A DNA stretch of 64,000 nucleotides from Anthostomella pinea (lineage: Eukaryota > Ascomycota > Sordariomycetes > Xylariales > Xylariaceae): positions 3,224,001 to 3,288,000 of the forward strand of contig CAUWAG010000003.1 in NCBI GenBank assembly GCA_963556695.1, given 5' to 3'. The notes beneath the pieces were generated by a model. It was not told where the DNA came from and made no database searches. It was given only the letters and a program-made list of their open reading frames with translations. Positions 20,798 to 32,103 of the stretch are shown here, piece after piece (the stretch's first letter is position 1; each line of letters opens with the position of its first letter). The position numbers and the translations under genes are program-made.

Positions 20798-20882
20798 GGC
20801 CAACTGGTATAGCGGCAGAGTAAAAACCCGGGACGCCGGGTTTTTCGTAGGTCTACTATTCGATCCGAGGGCGTGCTGGCCA
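20798..20882 (+). ncRNA. tRNA-like structured locus (degenerate)
   Basis: GGCCAAC (20798-20804) and GCTGGCC (20875-20881) can pair as an acceptor stem with one mismatch. An A-box-like TGGTATAGCGG follows at position 8, and a B-box-like TATTCGATCC lies at 20858-20867. The centre is a strong 10-bp hairpin, AAAAACCCGG with CCGGGTTTTT. T33 and a pairing T-stem are missing, so it is not a normal tRNA. A TATA box (CTATATATACC) lies about 25-30 bp upstream. An inverted copy of GTCTACTATTCGATCC (as GGTCGAATGGTAGAC) occurs at 20917-20931. Could be a pseudo-tRNA, a SINE head or an unknown RNA. Confidence 0.25.
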
Positions 20883-21401
20883 GTTGAGTCGATGGGTCAA
20901 CTCGGGACAAGGCACGTTGTGAGGGTCGAATGGTAGACTGAGGTTTTTGCGGTATTAAGTTTTATTCCTGCCTACTTTGCGACCACGATGTTTCCTACCT
21001 GCAAGTCGAGTGCAGCCTCTGCTGTGCATGGTCTTGGCGGGTGATATGCTGCCCCTGAGGTGCTTGATTGATTGTATGAGAGTTCCTCTAGCAACTGTGA
21101 TATCAGGTTGTTTACACTCCCCTGATCGCGTACCATACCTGCCGCCCTACCTACCTTATTCATTGGGTGTCAACAGCAGCACGGGGCCAGCTATCTCTCT
21201 CCCACTTCGACATCGCTAATTCCCCTGCCAACACAACCACTGTAGCCCCCTCAGTCCTGCACTGCATCACCCAGTCCAACTACTACGTCCACGTAGCAGA
21301 GCGCCTGCTGAGATTTTCGGCTCAGTTGCTACCGTACAAGATACCAATTGTCAACGAAACCACTGTGGCCCCGGTCATCACTCCACGGAGGCACCGTCAC
21401 A

Positions 21402-22738
21402 ATGGGTCGTGAACTCATTGATATGATGAAGGAGATGATGATCAAACGACGCGAGCACAGTGTCCAAGAATGTCCCCATCCATCGCGTCCGATCCCCACC
21501 ACGACCATCGACCCCGAGGGCGACATGTTCATACACGTGGGCCGCAACAGATGTCTCGAGCCCAACTTCAGCAAGCACCGCCACGAGGATGCCATGCGCT
21601 TGCGCATTGACGGCAAGCTGGTAGGCCAGGCCTCGCCGTCGTGGTTGGGCATGCTGGCCAAGTCCAACGAAAACAGCGACATGCACGGACAGTGGGAGAT
21701 ACACGTCCCCGAGGACAACGCGCCGGCCATGCTCACGATCTTCAACATCCTCTACAGCAAGTTCGACCAGCCGCCTCTCGGCTGCGACACTGACATCGAC
21801 GAGCTGTACAACATCACCGTCCTCACCGAGAAGTACAACCTTACGCACCTGCTGCGCCCCTGGGCGGCTCAATGGGTCCTCTCGATGGAGAAGTACTGGC
21901 TCGGACGAACGTTCGGTGCCGGCGAATCGACGTACGATCTGGAGAAGCTGATCTGGATCTTCTGGGTTCTGGGCCATCAGCCGCTCTATTCCTTCATGGT
22001 TCTCCAGGTGGCTGCGTACAGCAGTTTGGATAAGCACGGAAACCTGATCGATCCCTCCAAGCACGTCTGTTTCGTAAGCGACGAGCAGAACTTCCGACAT
22101 CCTTCGCATGCTATGGGCAAGTAGCCACCGTCGGGAGTTGTTGCCAAACTACATGATCGCTAATTTCTTCGCTCCCAGACGCTATCAAGTTCGCCCGCGT
22201 CAGCATGCTGCGCTCCATCACATCAAGCATCAAGAGCACAATCCAGGAGCACCTCCACGGCACCGAGAAGCCCAGCTGGTTGCAATGCGCGCCGAGCAAG
22301 AGCGACAAGAAGAGCGACAACACAGACGACCACGCGTCCCGCAGCACCACGCGCACCGCCTTCATCAGCTTCCTGCAGTCGGAGAAGCTCTGGCCCACCC
22401 CAGACGCCTTCGACATATCCCGGAGCCCCATGGCGCTCCTGGCCGACTTCAAGCAGCCGGGCGCGAGCAGCCTGGCAGCGTTCGCGCACGCCGCGGACGG
22501 CAGATGTCGGCCCGACGGGGTGTTCCACGCGCGCGTCGCGCGCATCATCCGGGAGACGACGCTTCCGCTGGTCGAGTCCAGCAAGGCACACCTGCGCGCG
22601 CAAGCGGCCAAGACGGGGCTGAGGCTGTATGATCGCATGGGGTATGCACCGCCGGCGGAGAGCTGGAGCATGCAGCTTGTTGTGAGCTCGCTGGACCTTG
22701 GCGGCGGGCGCCAGAGTCGACGCGTGGTTTCCGTCTAG
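21402..22738 (+). CDS. BTB/POZ-like domain protein, about 420 aa
   Basis: ATG at 21402. N-terminal half: TIDPEGDMFIHVGRNRCLEP, ASPSWLGMLAK, IHVPEDNAPAMLTIFNILY, then DELYNITVLTEKYNLTHLLR and PWAAQWV, the usual order of fungal BTB proteins (strand, helix, LPEDDPxAM motif, EKYxxxxLLRPW). The second half (from about 22184: AIKFARVSMLRSITSSIKST, EKLWPTPDAFDISRSP, HARVARIIRETTLPL) matches the C-terminal part seen in such proteins. An intron with acceptor CGCTCCCAG at 22180 joins them. The donor GTAAGC at 22074 does not give the right phase, so the exact junction is unresolved. Such proteins are expanded in fungi and mostly uncharacterised. Confidence 0.65.
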
Positions 22739-24436
22739 GGGTGGCTCGGCTGGGTTTTGCTTGGAAGTTGGGGTTCTGGTCGTCTACCTGGCTGGCTGGG
22801 TGTGTACATACACGTAGCTAGCTAAGGTAGATAGGCAGTCAGTGGGTGCTCGTCGTGTCACACTCTCTTTCTCGGCAGTCAATCGAGTCTTTGGCACCAT
22901 GAAAGGTGTTGTTGTCATGATTTCAACGGGAAGCATCCATTGCCGCCTCCTGTGATTCTGGTTCGACAGGTTATTAACAAGAGATGAGGACGGGCCTCGT
23001 CGGCGGCATACGATGAACATAGAGACAAGTTCGATGCCCACATTAGAGCTAAGTGAGAAGAGTCGCCCCCTGATGAGAGTAATGCTAGGATAATGAGCTT
23101 ATCGTGACGTCTGGGCGCTTACATAATCCAGGGACAGGTATGTGGTCTGCTAAGCACTTTGCTGCATCGGCAGCCGCCGAGAAACAGCAAGAGGTCTCCG
23201 TGCATTCCCATTCCTTCTCGTCAGACTGCCGAGTTATTGTCAATTATTGTCATTTAAGCGCCGAGCCTGTCATCCGAAGAGTCATCCGGTGACTATTTGT
23301 CCCGAATCAGCACTTCACGATTAGGTACGCAGAGCTTGAGCTCTCTATGATTTACCTCTGAAACACCAGCCGAGTTGGCTTGGAGATGTTGAGCATGATT
23401 CTGGAAGGTCACAGTCGAGGTTCATTGCATATCGCATTCTCCTATTTGGGTCCTTGCTCACCAAGCATCCGGACTGGACCAGACACAGTTCTGCCAAGTC
23501 GGATGTTCATCCAATTGTCGCCGTGGACCAATTTAGCATCCATACAGCATTCACATCATTCAATCAGGGCCCCTTCATCAGATCCTATCAAACTGCCATC
23601 AAGAAGAATGAAGACAACGCGTCGCCGGTCCCTGAGCAAAATTTATACCCCCGTGCCTTTATGTTCTGATGGGTGCCCTGCTTGAGCCCCAGCCTCAAAC
23701 ACTCCCTGTCAGGGTCTTGTCTCAACCCTTGCCACCACCAAACACGACCCCGGCACAGCCCGTCCACATCCTCCCGAGAAGGCAACTCGTCTCGTTCGAG
23801 CCTCATCCAGGACATGGGTAGTCATGCACGGCATGCCCCTTCCTCTGCCCGAGTCATCAGCGCGGCCAGGTCTTTGACTCTTTGGGCTGGCAGAGCAGAG
23901 CTGTCAACTGCCGGGACCTGCATCAGTCTGCTATGATCATGCATCGATGATGATTGAACCCACCTTGCCGAGCCTGCTACTAGAGTTGAAGTGAAAACCC
24001 CGGTGAAACGATCTCCAAACTGAATCGTTCATCAGCCTCTCGGCCCTGGCGCCACGGCCTCCAGCACGCCAGTTTCATTGCGTGCCTCTCCCCATCTTTC
24101 CACCTCTCCGCTATTCCGTTTCTCTCTCTCTCTCTGGCTTCCACTTTCGTTCGTCGTCTTGCTTTCGTGTGTGAGGCTTGATTCGAGAGACCGTCGCTCC
24201 CTTCGATTCTGACAGGTGCTTAACCTTCTATATTCTCTCGGAAACAATCCGACATGCTCTCATTTTGAAGGTCCTGATAGATTAAGCCACCGCTACTTTC
24301 TCTTTCGGGTTGATCCCTTTTAATCAAGACGGCTGGCCTGTTTTTTACTACCACATTTTATATCCTACCGTTTTCTTAGCTGTCGCGCCAGTATAATATA
24401 TCACGAGGGAGGACTTGCCCAAGATCCTTCTTCAGG
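22739..24436. other. 1.7-kb intergenic region
   Basis: No credible gene on either strand. It contains a CT microsatellite-like run (TTTCTCTCTCTCTCTCTGGC near 24119) and pyrimidine-rich leader of the secreted Ala/Thr-rich protein. The last 400 bp are AT-richer and probably its promoter. Confidence 0.45.
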
Positions 24437-25910
24437 ATGAGGGCACATCACTCGGGGCTTCTAGTAATTGCGCTCGGCTCTCTGTCGCTCGTTCAGGTGC
24501 GTGGCGCCTACCGACTCGATATGGTGAGGTATGGCTGACCGGCTAGCTATAGGCGAACACGTATCACTACTATGACCAACCTGTGAAGAGAGGTCTGCTA
24601 GACTCGTTCCTGGGGGCTATCGGCGCTGGCGGCAACGATGATGGAGCAGGAGGGGGAGACCAGGCTGGAGGGACTACAGTCACCGAGACGGTTCGACAGA
24701 CGATAACGGTTGGCGCCGCGGCCGCTGTTGACTTGAACGGTACGGCGGCCGCTCTCGTGCAGACGGTCACAGTCACCGAGGCAGCTGCTGCTGTAGGGAG
24801 TGGTGCGGCGACGATCACGGTTACCGAATTAGCTGCTGGTGTGGAGAGCGGCGCAGCGAGTGGTGCAGCTACGGTCACGGTAACAGCTGCAGCCGCTGGC
24901 GCGAGCAGTGCTGCTGCGTAGGTTTACGTCTTGCTGGCGATTGATGGAAATAGTGACGGCTGACTTTGTTCGACAGAGAGCAACTATCCTTCGTGACGAC
25001 GACGGTCTTTGGCACGGGCGAGGCAGCAACTGTCACGGTCACACCTCTGGCTACGACGGTAACGCAGGTCTCTACGACCACCATGATGCAATTGATCGCT
25101 TGCGGAACGACTGTTGGCACTCCTATTCCAATCGATCAGGGGTTGGCAATTGCATCTGCCGCCGCCGCCGCCTCTTCCATCGCTGCTGCGACTTCAGCAG
25201 CGACAACAGCTGCGCTGGTCACCGAAACGTCAACAACCACAGCAGCAGCGGTGGCCTCGCCTGTCGAGTCTGCCCCAGCAGTTGACGTAGGCACCACCGC
25301 AGCGACCAGTTCTGGTAAGATAGCCCACCTCCTTTTGTGTAGCTAGTACACAGGCTAACGGAATCGTCGAGGTCTTGCGGCTGTCGGTCTACCCGGCGGT
25401 GTGGCCCTGGGAACTGGTTTCATGGATGAGTTTGGTGCGTGCGTGTGCCAGGTCGCTTGTGAATCCGAGTCCTGGGGTCAGGCCGCCGCCGGGTTAGCCG
25501 CGGTCCCCATCGACCTCGCGACATCTTTAGCTGCAGTAGATACTTCAACAACTGCTCTTGCCGCAACGTCCGTGGCGACTTCTGCAGCGCCGGCCGAGAC
25601 GACTGCCGCAACGACCGCCGAGACAAGCGTTGCTGACACCACCACCGCTGAAACAACTGCCGCCACGACCGAGGCTACGACGGCTGTCGAGACAACGTCG
25701 GCCGCGACCACCATCGCCACCACCGCCATCGCAGAGGCTTCGATCGCTCTACCAGTTGGAAACGCTATTCCATCAATCGTCAACAACGCCGGCAGCCCAG
25801 CGAATCTCGCGGTTACCATCACGTCCTTCGTCGGCGCGAACGAGGGTCCATCGATCGTCCTCGACGGTGCGAGCTTGAACAGTGTTCTCACACTCGGGCC
25901 AATTGTCTAG
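24437..25910 (+). CDS. Secreted Ala/Thr-rich low-complexity protein, 433 aa
   Basis: Four exons with canonical borders: 24437-24496, 24553-24917, 24977-25314, 25372-25910. The first exon is a signal peptide (MRAHHSGLLVIALGSLSLVQ, then A). The mature chain is built of Thr/Val/Ala segments with recurrent TVTVTE / TITVTEL / TVTVTPL motifs, then TTAATTAETSVAD-like Thr/Ala repeats suited to O-mannosylation. The only cysteines are LIACG and the cluster GACVCQVACE. No GPI signal is seen: the C-terminus is SVLTLGPIV. Likely a cell-wall or extracellular matrix protein. The role cannot be inferred further. Confidence 0.75.
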
Positions 25911-26570
25911 TCAAACAAGCCGGGGATCGATCCGGTTCAAGTGAAAGCGGGACTCATATTGAAGAGGAGTTATCATGGAACCAATGTAGGGAGCTTGGTA
26001 GAGAAAGGTGAATAAAGAATTTCAATCACAAGAATCAGCGTTACCTAGAAGACGATTACCCCCTGGTAGAGTTCCTATTTTGTGGCTGTATAATACGGAT
26101 TGATGTTTTGCTGCTGGGTATATACACGCTTTTCCCGCAACAACGGTCCTGTCCTTTCACTTTCTGTCTTGTTCGTACTTTGTGTGTTGGAAGTGAGAAA
26201 GGGGAACCCGGTTTGGGGCGAGCTTGGGAATTACACAGGGTGTATATAATTCACCTCTCGTCGAGTAACAATGCTACGCCTTGAGTTGTTGGTGCATTAG
26301 GCCTCCACGAGAGCTGGTCGGTCGGTTAAATGATCAACTGAAGCCTCTTACGACGTGGTCCTTCACAGCTAAACCCCGAGATGAAAGTATAACATCTCCC
26401 CAGAAGACAAGACGGTCGATGGAATACTTTCGAAGTTACGGCCACAAGTCCTACTGTAAGCAAGCAGATGTATTGCAAAGCAAGTGACTCCATTCAGGGG
26501 TATCTTTCAGCCGTTTGTCTATCCCAAAACGCCAGAAACCAGACGCAAGCCGGCCTCTCATAAGAGTATA
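25911..26570. other. Intergenic, convergent 3' flanks
   Basis: Between convergent genes. AT-rich 3' sequence with aataaag (26012-26018) as a possible poly(A) signal. Nothing else recognised. Confidence 0.45.
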
Positions 26571-27545
26571 TCACGTCTCCATAGCCGTGTCTTTATCCTG
26601 TGTCTTTTCCGCGGCCTCCTTTTGTCTCAGCGCAGCCTTCATCTTCTTGGCCTGCCTCTTGCTCATCTGCGGCGGTTCGCCGTCGCCGTCCCCATTCTTC
26701 CTCTTCCTATTCCCACCAACACCACCACCGTCCTTCGACTTGTCTCCCGCAGCCATATCAGCCTCCCCACGCTCCGCAACCCCCACGACATCCACAACGC
26801 CCCGAAACCCGCTCCGCCGTATGCCCTCGTTCACCACCACGCCCCGCGCCAGCGCGCCCAGCCCCTCGCGCGCCTTATCCGTCGAAAGCCCCCACACATT
26901 CAGCAAATTGACCACATCGGCGGGCGCCCGTAGTCCCAGCACTTTCCTCGCCTCACTGCTGACCACGATGCCGCGGCCGCGCGTCGCGCGCACCAGCTGC
27001 GCCACGTTGCCGATGAAGACGGCGCGGGCGCGGGCGTCGGCGCCGGGCGACAGGACTTGCGCGTAGCACACCTCGAAGCGCACGCCGCGCGATATGGCTG
27101 CCATGCAGGGCTTGGGGCGGAAGTGGAAGGGCTGCTTCGTGGTCAGGTCTAGGGATATGAGGCTGGCTTCGGTGATGGATACACAGGCTTTCTCGAAGGC
27201 GTCGGAGGTGGTCGGGCGGATGGCGAGGAGGTCGTAGGCGGAGGCTAGTTGGGGCAGGCCGTGGTTGCGCGAGGGGTCGGCGAAGAGGAGGGTTGCGCGG
27301 TGGAGGACTGTGGGGAGGGAGGCGTTGGATGTGGTTGCTGTTCTCGTGGTGGAACTTGTAGGTATCGTGTCAGGTGCGTTGGTAAACTTGGGCAGCGGGT
27401 TTGTGATTTGTGGTGGTATCGGGGGAGTGATGGTGTGGTTCAGGGCCACGACGTCGTAGCCCAGTGTGCTGCTGAACTTGAGCGTGCGCTCGAGGTCGGC
27501 GCGGCTGGTTGCCGGCGACCAGGCGATGTTGAGGTCGTAGAGCAT
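26571..27545 (-). CDS. RPP1: RNase P/MRP protein subunit Rpp1 (p30 family), 324 aa
   Basis: Single exon with ATG at 27545. The start MLYDLNIAWSPATSRADLER and the following LKFSSTLGYDVVALNHTI are the first strand-helix-strand of the TIM-barrel-like p30 family. Later come LLFADPSRNHGLPQLASAYD, LLAIRPTTSDAFEKAC, SLISLDLTTKQPFHFRPKPC and MAAISRGVRFEVCYAQVLSP, family hallmarks, and GRGIVVSSEARKVLGLRAPA in the last third. The tail is a lysine-rich nuclear-type extension (NRKRKNGDGDGE, MSKRQAKKMKAAL). It acts with the RNA subunit in tRNA 5'-end maturation (RNase P) and pre-rRNA processing (RNase MRP). It shares a 557-bp divergent promoter with the zinc-ribbon gene. Confidence 0.9.
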   Translation of the reverse strand: MLYDLNIAWSPATSRADLERTLKFSSTLGYDVVALNHTITPPIPPQITNPLPKFTNAPDTIPTSSTTRTATTSNASLPTVLHRATLLFADPSRNHGLPQLASAYDLLAIRPTTSDAFEKACVSITEASLISLDLTTKQPFHFRPKPCMAAISRGVRFEVCYAQVLSPGADARARAVFIGNVAQLVRATRGRGIVVSSEARKVLGLRAPADVVNLLNVWGLSTDKAREGLGALARGVVVNEGIRRSGFRGVVDVVGVAERGEADMAAGDKSKDGGGVGGNRKRKNGDGDGEPPQMSKRQAKKMKAALRQKEAAEKTQDKDTAMET

Positions 27546-28102
27546 CTTGGCCTCATGTGCATGGCTCTTTTGCGACGCTGTGATGTGTTCGAGCGTTGTA
27601 ATGTTGGCGAGAGATGGTGTCTCAACTTTCTTGAAATTTCTCAGAGCTACATTGGAGCTTTCGCAGGTCGAAAATAAGGTTTGCGGGGCAATGCATTTAG
27701 CGGCGTTTCAGATGGTCTTGCAGCGGACTCGTCTGAAGTCGTCTGAAGTCGTCTGACTGTGACCGCTGCGCCGCCAAGGACTGCCCACTTCCAGCGGCCT
27801 CTTGGCTGTTCAGCACTGCCTCACAGTGACGCGCACTTGCAGCATTCAGGTGCTGCGATGGCGAACTCTCGAGAATCAACAATCGAACAATCGCGTTAAT
27901 AGTACCTAATACCCGCCAACCATTGATGAGAGCCCGGCTTCATCAACGTAATTCTCCTCTTCTCTTTCTATCGCGACCCTGAGCAGCCCAACAATACGAT
28001 ATTCGAGCTCGCCGAACGAACGAACGACCGAACTACCTACATCGCTAGTCGCGCGACACACATCCGCCACCACCACAGTCCAGACTTAGACAACCGCCCA
28101 CG
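27546..28102. promoter_or_regulatory. Divergent promoter region RPP1 / zinc-ribbon gene
   Basis: 557 bp between two genes transcribed outward. It contains a short tandem repeat GTCTGAAGTC x2-3 (27731-27755) and GC-rich motifs. No TATA box is obvious, as expected for housekeeping genes. Site identities unknown. Confidence 0.45.
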
Positions 28103-28591
28103 ATGTGTCTTATATTCACCTGCGGCGAGCACACGTTCAAGAAGGAAATCCAGGGCTACGAGGGCATAACCTGCCAGTGCCACAACTGCGGCAACCACTC
28201 TGGGCACGTCATCAAGTCGAACCCGTGGTTTACCTTCTGCTTCGTCGTAAGTACCTCTTACTCGCACACTTGCCTTTCTTGCGCATATCCTCCCCCAATC
28301 GCAAGTAGGGCCACGTCAGGAACATGAACATGTATGCTGACCAGCGCCAAATAGCCCATCCTCCCACTCTCCATCCACGGCTACCAAGACATCACCTGCA
28401 CCGTCTGCAACTTTGCGCAACCGCTCGAGAACCGACCCGATGTCCAGGGCATGAAGCACGGCGGTGGCAGTAACAACGTGCCGATGCAGAACCATAACCC
28501 GCCACCGAATCAGGCTGGAGCACCGCCGGCAGGCTGGGGCGGAGGGTCGCCGCCGCCGCCGCAGGGACAGGCGCCCATGCGGTATCAATGA
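28103..28591 (+). CDS. Zinc-ribbon-like small protein, 126 aa
   Basis: Exons 28103-28246 and 28355-28591, intron GTAAGT...AAATAG. N-terminus MCLIFTCGEHTFKKEIQGYE, then CQCHNCGNHSGHV and, after the intron, ITCTVCNFAQPLE: Cys pairs separated by about 50 residues, a zinc-ribbon-type layout shared by a conserved small fungal family. The C-terminus is Pro/Gly-rich (NPPPNQAGAPPAGWGGG). A hydrophobic segment WFTFCFVPILPLSI bridges the splice site. Probably cytosolic or nuclear and metal-binding. Function not established. It is divergent from RPP1. Confidence 0.7.
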
Positions 28592-29101
28592 GGCGGATGT
28601 TTTCGATGAGGAGGTTGACGAAAGGGAGAGGGAGACTTGCGCTGGAACAGCTCGTCGCGCGCCGGCTAAATGACGAGGGTTGGGCAGTGAAGGCTCGATA
28701 CGTAATGTGGAAGAGACAGAGCTACGGACATGACGACTCGGCGTTGACGAGGGCGACTGACGAACTGCATGACTGCATTGGTGTTTTCCTTCTCCTTGAT
28801 TTCGTCGCGGCCCATGACCAAATGAAGATACCTCAGGGCAGTTGGCTTGCAGCTTTAATGGCATACCGGGATGGGATCACCAGACTGTTCTAATTTATAC
28901 CTTCATCAAGCATGATGTCTGAGCCTCGGCGTGACCATACTTGCATGCGGTAAAGACGTTCATCTGTTCAGCAGGGAAAGATGGTACAGGCTTATCGACT
29001 TGGGCCATCGACAGCGGTCCTTTTCTCAATCCAGAGAATTGCGCAGAGGTAGGTCTATATGTATACCTAGATACCATCAGATGAACCGGATAACAGCCCT
29101 C
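28592..29101. other. Intergenic, convergent 3' flanks
   Basis: Between convergent genes. Weak frames only, nothing recognised. Confidence 0.4.
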
Positions 29102-30623
29102 TCACTTCAAGACCGGCTGCCACCCCTTGCGCCCAACATACCCCACGACGCCCTCATCCCTGAGGACCTCAGCACCTAAGCGTCCAGTCACCACACTCCG
29201 CTCGGCCTCCGCGCCTCTCACGTAGAACGGGAAGCTCAGCCTCCCCCCATCACCTCCCTCTTTCCTCTCCACCGAGTCAAGACCTGCTGTAGAACCGCCC
29301 GAGCCGACTCCCGCTCCCGGCTCCCAGACGATCCGCCCCTCCCGCCGCAGTTTCACGAACCCGCACGCTTCACGGTCCAGCGACAGGTACCACCGCCGCT
29401 GGTGCACGCTGCCGATCGAGTTCGTGGCCCCCGTGTACGCATTCGTGCGGCGCACCTCCTCGTCCTCGCGCTCCATGGCCGACACGCCCTCCTGGTCCGC
29501 CTCTGCCGGGGCATTGACGATCTCTGCCTCGTCTTCGCCGACGGCGCCGTCGTCGTTGCCAGCTTCCTGTCCGGGAATTGAGCCAGGCTTGGAGGAGGAT
29601 GAAGGATGACCAGACTTAGGGTGGTCGTAGTCCGGGGGCTCAGAGTCCGACGAGGTGGCCGGCTCGCGGGTCTTCTTGCCTTTCGACTTGCCCTTGGAAC
29701 TGGGATCCGGCCCAACCCGCCTCCGCCGCCTCTTCTGCCCCGTCCGCGAGTTCGCGCTCCGCGCGCGCCCGGTCGCATCCTCGCCGCGGGTCAGACGCAG
29801 ATTCAGCACGTAATTCGGCGGCAGACGCGTCCCGTGCAGCCGCAGCCGGATCTTGCGCGCGTTGAAGGCGCGGTGCAGCTTCTCCTGCTCGGTGAGCTGT
29901 GGCGACGCGTCCGCGTCCGAATCAGAATCAGGTGCCGATTGCGAGTTTGCCGTGCGGGAGTCCTGTTGGGATGGTAGGATGCTGTAGGTGCCGGTGTCCC
30001 AGATTAGCAGGGAGCCCGTGTTGTGGGAGGCTGTTTCTATGAGGTGGTTCTGGTGGAATGAGTTAGTGGCGATGCGGTCGATGAATGCGTGGTTGAGGTG
30101 TGTAAGATACCCATAGACAGTGAATCCTCGTCTCGGTCGCGTTCCGGTTCAGTCGTACGCTGTTTGGATCCCCGGGCAGCCCGTACATGATGGCCCATGA
30201 TGCGCTGCTGGTCTCGTTGACCTGCAGGCGGAGATCGTAGTGCGTGCCCGCGATGGGATGGTCGTGCTGATGGATAATGAAGTGCGCGCCCTTGGGGTTG
30301 CCCGCGTTTGATTCGTATAATCTCCTGTACCCATCAACGGGCAGATGAGGCGTGCCCGCCGGATACGGCGAAAGTGTCGTTCTGCTCAGCAGGTCGCTGA
30401 AGTAGCCTAGATGATCATCGACCTTGGCGTTCCCGGCCTCAACCGCGGATGACGTGGGTTTCTTCTCATCGCCCGCAGGCGGTTCGTCTTCACACTCATC
30501 GGAGCTACTGGTTCCGACGGCGTCGTGGTGGGAGCCGGTAATCTCGATGCTCCATTCTAGGTTCCGCTTCTTGATGAATGGATTCGGGACAAATTCCGGG
30601 CTGTGACCGTGTGCCCGGCTCAT
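29102..30623 (-). CDS. LigD-type 3'-phosphoesterase domain protein, 486 aa
   Basis: Exons 30623-30111 and 30049-29102, intron GTATCT...CACCAG (61 bp). ATG at 30623 (MSRAHGHSPEFVPNPFIKKR) is chosen over the in-frame Met at 30707. Exon 1 carries the 3'-phosphoesterase signature of bacterial DNA ligase D: AHFIIHQHDHPIAGTHYDLR, then SASWAIMYGLPGDPN, ending IHCLW joined to NHLIETASHNTGSLLIWDTG. The His and HYD residues line up with the bacterial metal site, with two extra residues between them. Exon 2 adds a long Ser/acidic/basic insert and a C-terminal part (HQRRWYLSLDREACGFVKLR, RLSFPFYVRGAEAERSV). No ligase or polymerase domain is fused. Proposed role: trimming of 3' blocked DNA or RNA ends, by family inference. 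Confidence 0.8.
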
Positions 30624-30810
30624 GATGGTTCGGGTTTGGTAGAAGGATTGATGAAGGCGTCCGGCCACAATAGCCGTCATGTGGGGCCGGCGGTCGCCCT
30701 TGATCAATCAAGCCCTGAATCGCTGGGGAAGGTGCGATCACTGAGACGGAAGGAGCGACCAGTGAACCCCCTAGGGGATTCTAAATGTTGACAAAATGGA
30801 AAATATCATC

Positions 30811-30911
30811 GGTCAGATGGCCGAGTGGTTATGGCGCTGCGTTCAGGTTACCTGAGTTTGGATAATATCGCAGTGGAGCAATCCGCGTGGGTTCGAGTCC
30901 CACTCTGATCA
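30811..30911 (+). tRNA. tRNA-Leu(CAG) with intron
   Basis: Acceptor GGTCAGA pairs with TCTGATC (30904-30910), discriminator A30911. D-arm GCC...GGC. Anticodon stem CTGCG (30837-30841) and CGCAG, loop TTCAGG with anticodon CAG at 30844-30846. A roughly 20-nt intron follows position 37 and contains CCTGA, complementary to the anticodon loop as usual for eukaryotic nuclear tRNA introns. Long variable arm and T-arm GTGGG-TTCGAGT-CCCAC, which includes a perfect B box, fit class II Leu tRNAs. CCA is not encoded. Confidence 0.95.
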
Positions 30912-31833
30912 ATCTATGTTTTTTGGTTCCCGTCCGTTTTTGCTCGATCTGTAGAGTAATATCTCATCTAATGGCGACAGTGAATTTTTATAGCAGCACA
31001 CCGTGGTAAACGGATCGTACACTAACCAAGACATGGAATTCGTTACTTTTATTAGAATTTAAGGGCAGTGGTATTAGGTGACCGGGCCTAGCTATGCAGC
31101 TTTGCCGTTAGGAGGTATTGTAGCTGCCTAGCTTGTGGCTCCTCAACCCATTTTCCAGCCACAATGACGGATGGGTCACGGACCAGAGTACTTGTACCCT
31201 GGAGCCCAACTGGTACCCGTTTGTACCACATTCGTACCCAACTGGGATGATAGCTACTTCTGGGATGGGGACACCACCCATCCCTTCTTTCAATCAAGCA
31301 ACCTCCAGAATACAGACCAATAGCCACCTATCGTGACCCTGGTCCTTATTCTGGATACCGCTACCACAAGGCACAAGCTTACCTACTGAAGTCGTGCAGT
31401 GAGCGAACTTGAAACAGCACAAACTGTATTGCATAGCTCATTCCAAGTTTGTCATCGCTTGCCTCTGGTTCATAGTGGAGTGCAATTCGGCAATTACATC
31501 AAAGTCATAGCACTTCTAGTCCTTGGCGGCAACGTTGCTTGTTATACACCCAATTTCCAGATGTAGCAAGACTTCTACGCAAGTCGAGAAACTGTCACAT
31601 ACTCGGTTTAACTCCTAATCAATTTGTTGAATATCATGTCAGTTCTCCTATCATCTAGCTGGCTTGAAACTGGGCGTTGCGGTCGCCAGATTCTAGTTCG
31701 TTAGTACTCGCAAATTGCATGATGCTCGAGTGTCAGAAAACAAGTAACCTATTGTTACATATTATATCTTTCTATGTAAAACAGGTGCGCTCTTTGGACC
31801 AACGCCTCTCAAGCCTCCCCCAATACTTGAGCA
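30912..31833. other. Intergenic, nothing recognised
   Basis: A 79-codon minus frame at 31088-31327 lacks supporting features. No RNA gene or repeat seen apart from a short TGGTACCCGTTTGTACC-like near-palindrome near 31210. Confidence 0.4.
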
Positions 31834-32103
31834 TCAAGATGTCGTCTCGTCTTGATCAACATTGCCGCATCCGCAATTCTTCATCTCAGCCATGGCTGCC
31901 TCACTGAAACAAAAGACCTTCACGTCTTTCGAGGGCTTTGGCATCTCATCGTCCCAGCCAGACGACGATTCGTCAGTTGGAGGCTCAGGTATTTTCTCCT
32001 TGGCAGGCTTCTTTCCTCCTGGCGCTGACTTCGCCGCTTTCCTCCGGGCAGTAACCGTATTCTTGGGCTTTGCTGAGTATGTCTTGACATGAGCTCTGAG
32101 TCG
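31834..32103 (-). other. In-frame coding extension after the SprT-like gene's TAG
   Basis: Immediately after the TAG at 32104-32106 the same frame stays open for 89 codons: RLRAHVKTYSAKPKNTVTAR, then Lys/Ala/Pro-rich KSAPGGKKPAKEKIPEPPTD, SSSGWDDEMPKPSKDVKVFC and ending NCGCGNVDQDETTS before TGA. Composition is protein-like. No intron with correct phase removes the stop. Either the gene ends at TAG and this is a relic, or the stop is recent or read through. Confidence 0.5.

Noticed and set aside
22074..22180. Intron GTAAGC...CTCCCAG in the BTB gene as a confirmed junction
   Set aside because: Both sites look good but joining them puts the second half in the wrong frame. The junction is left open.
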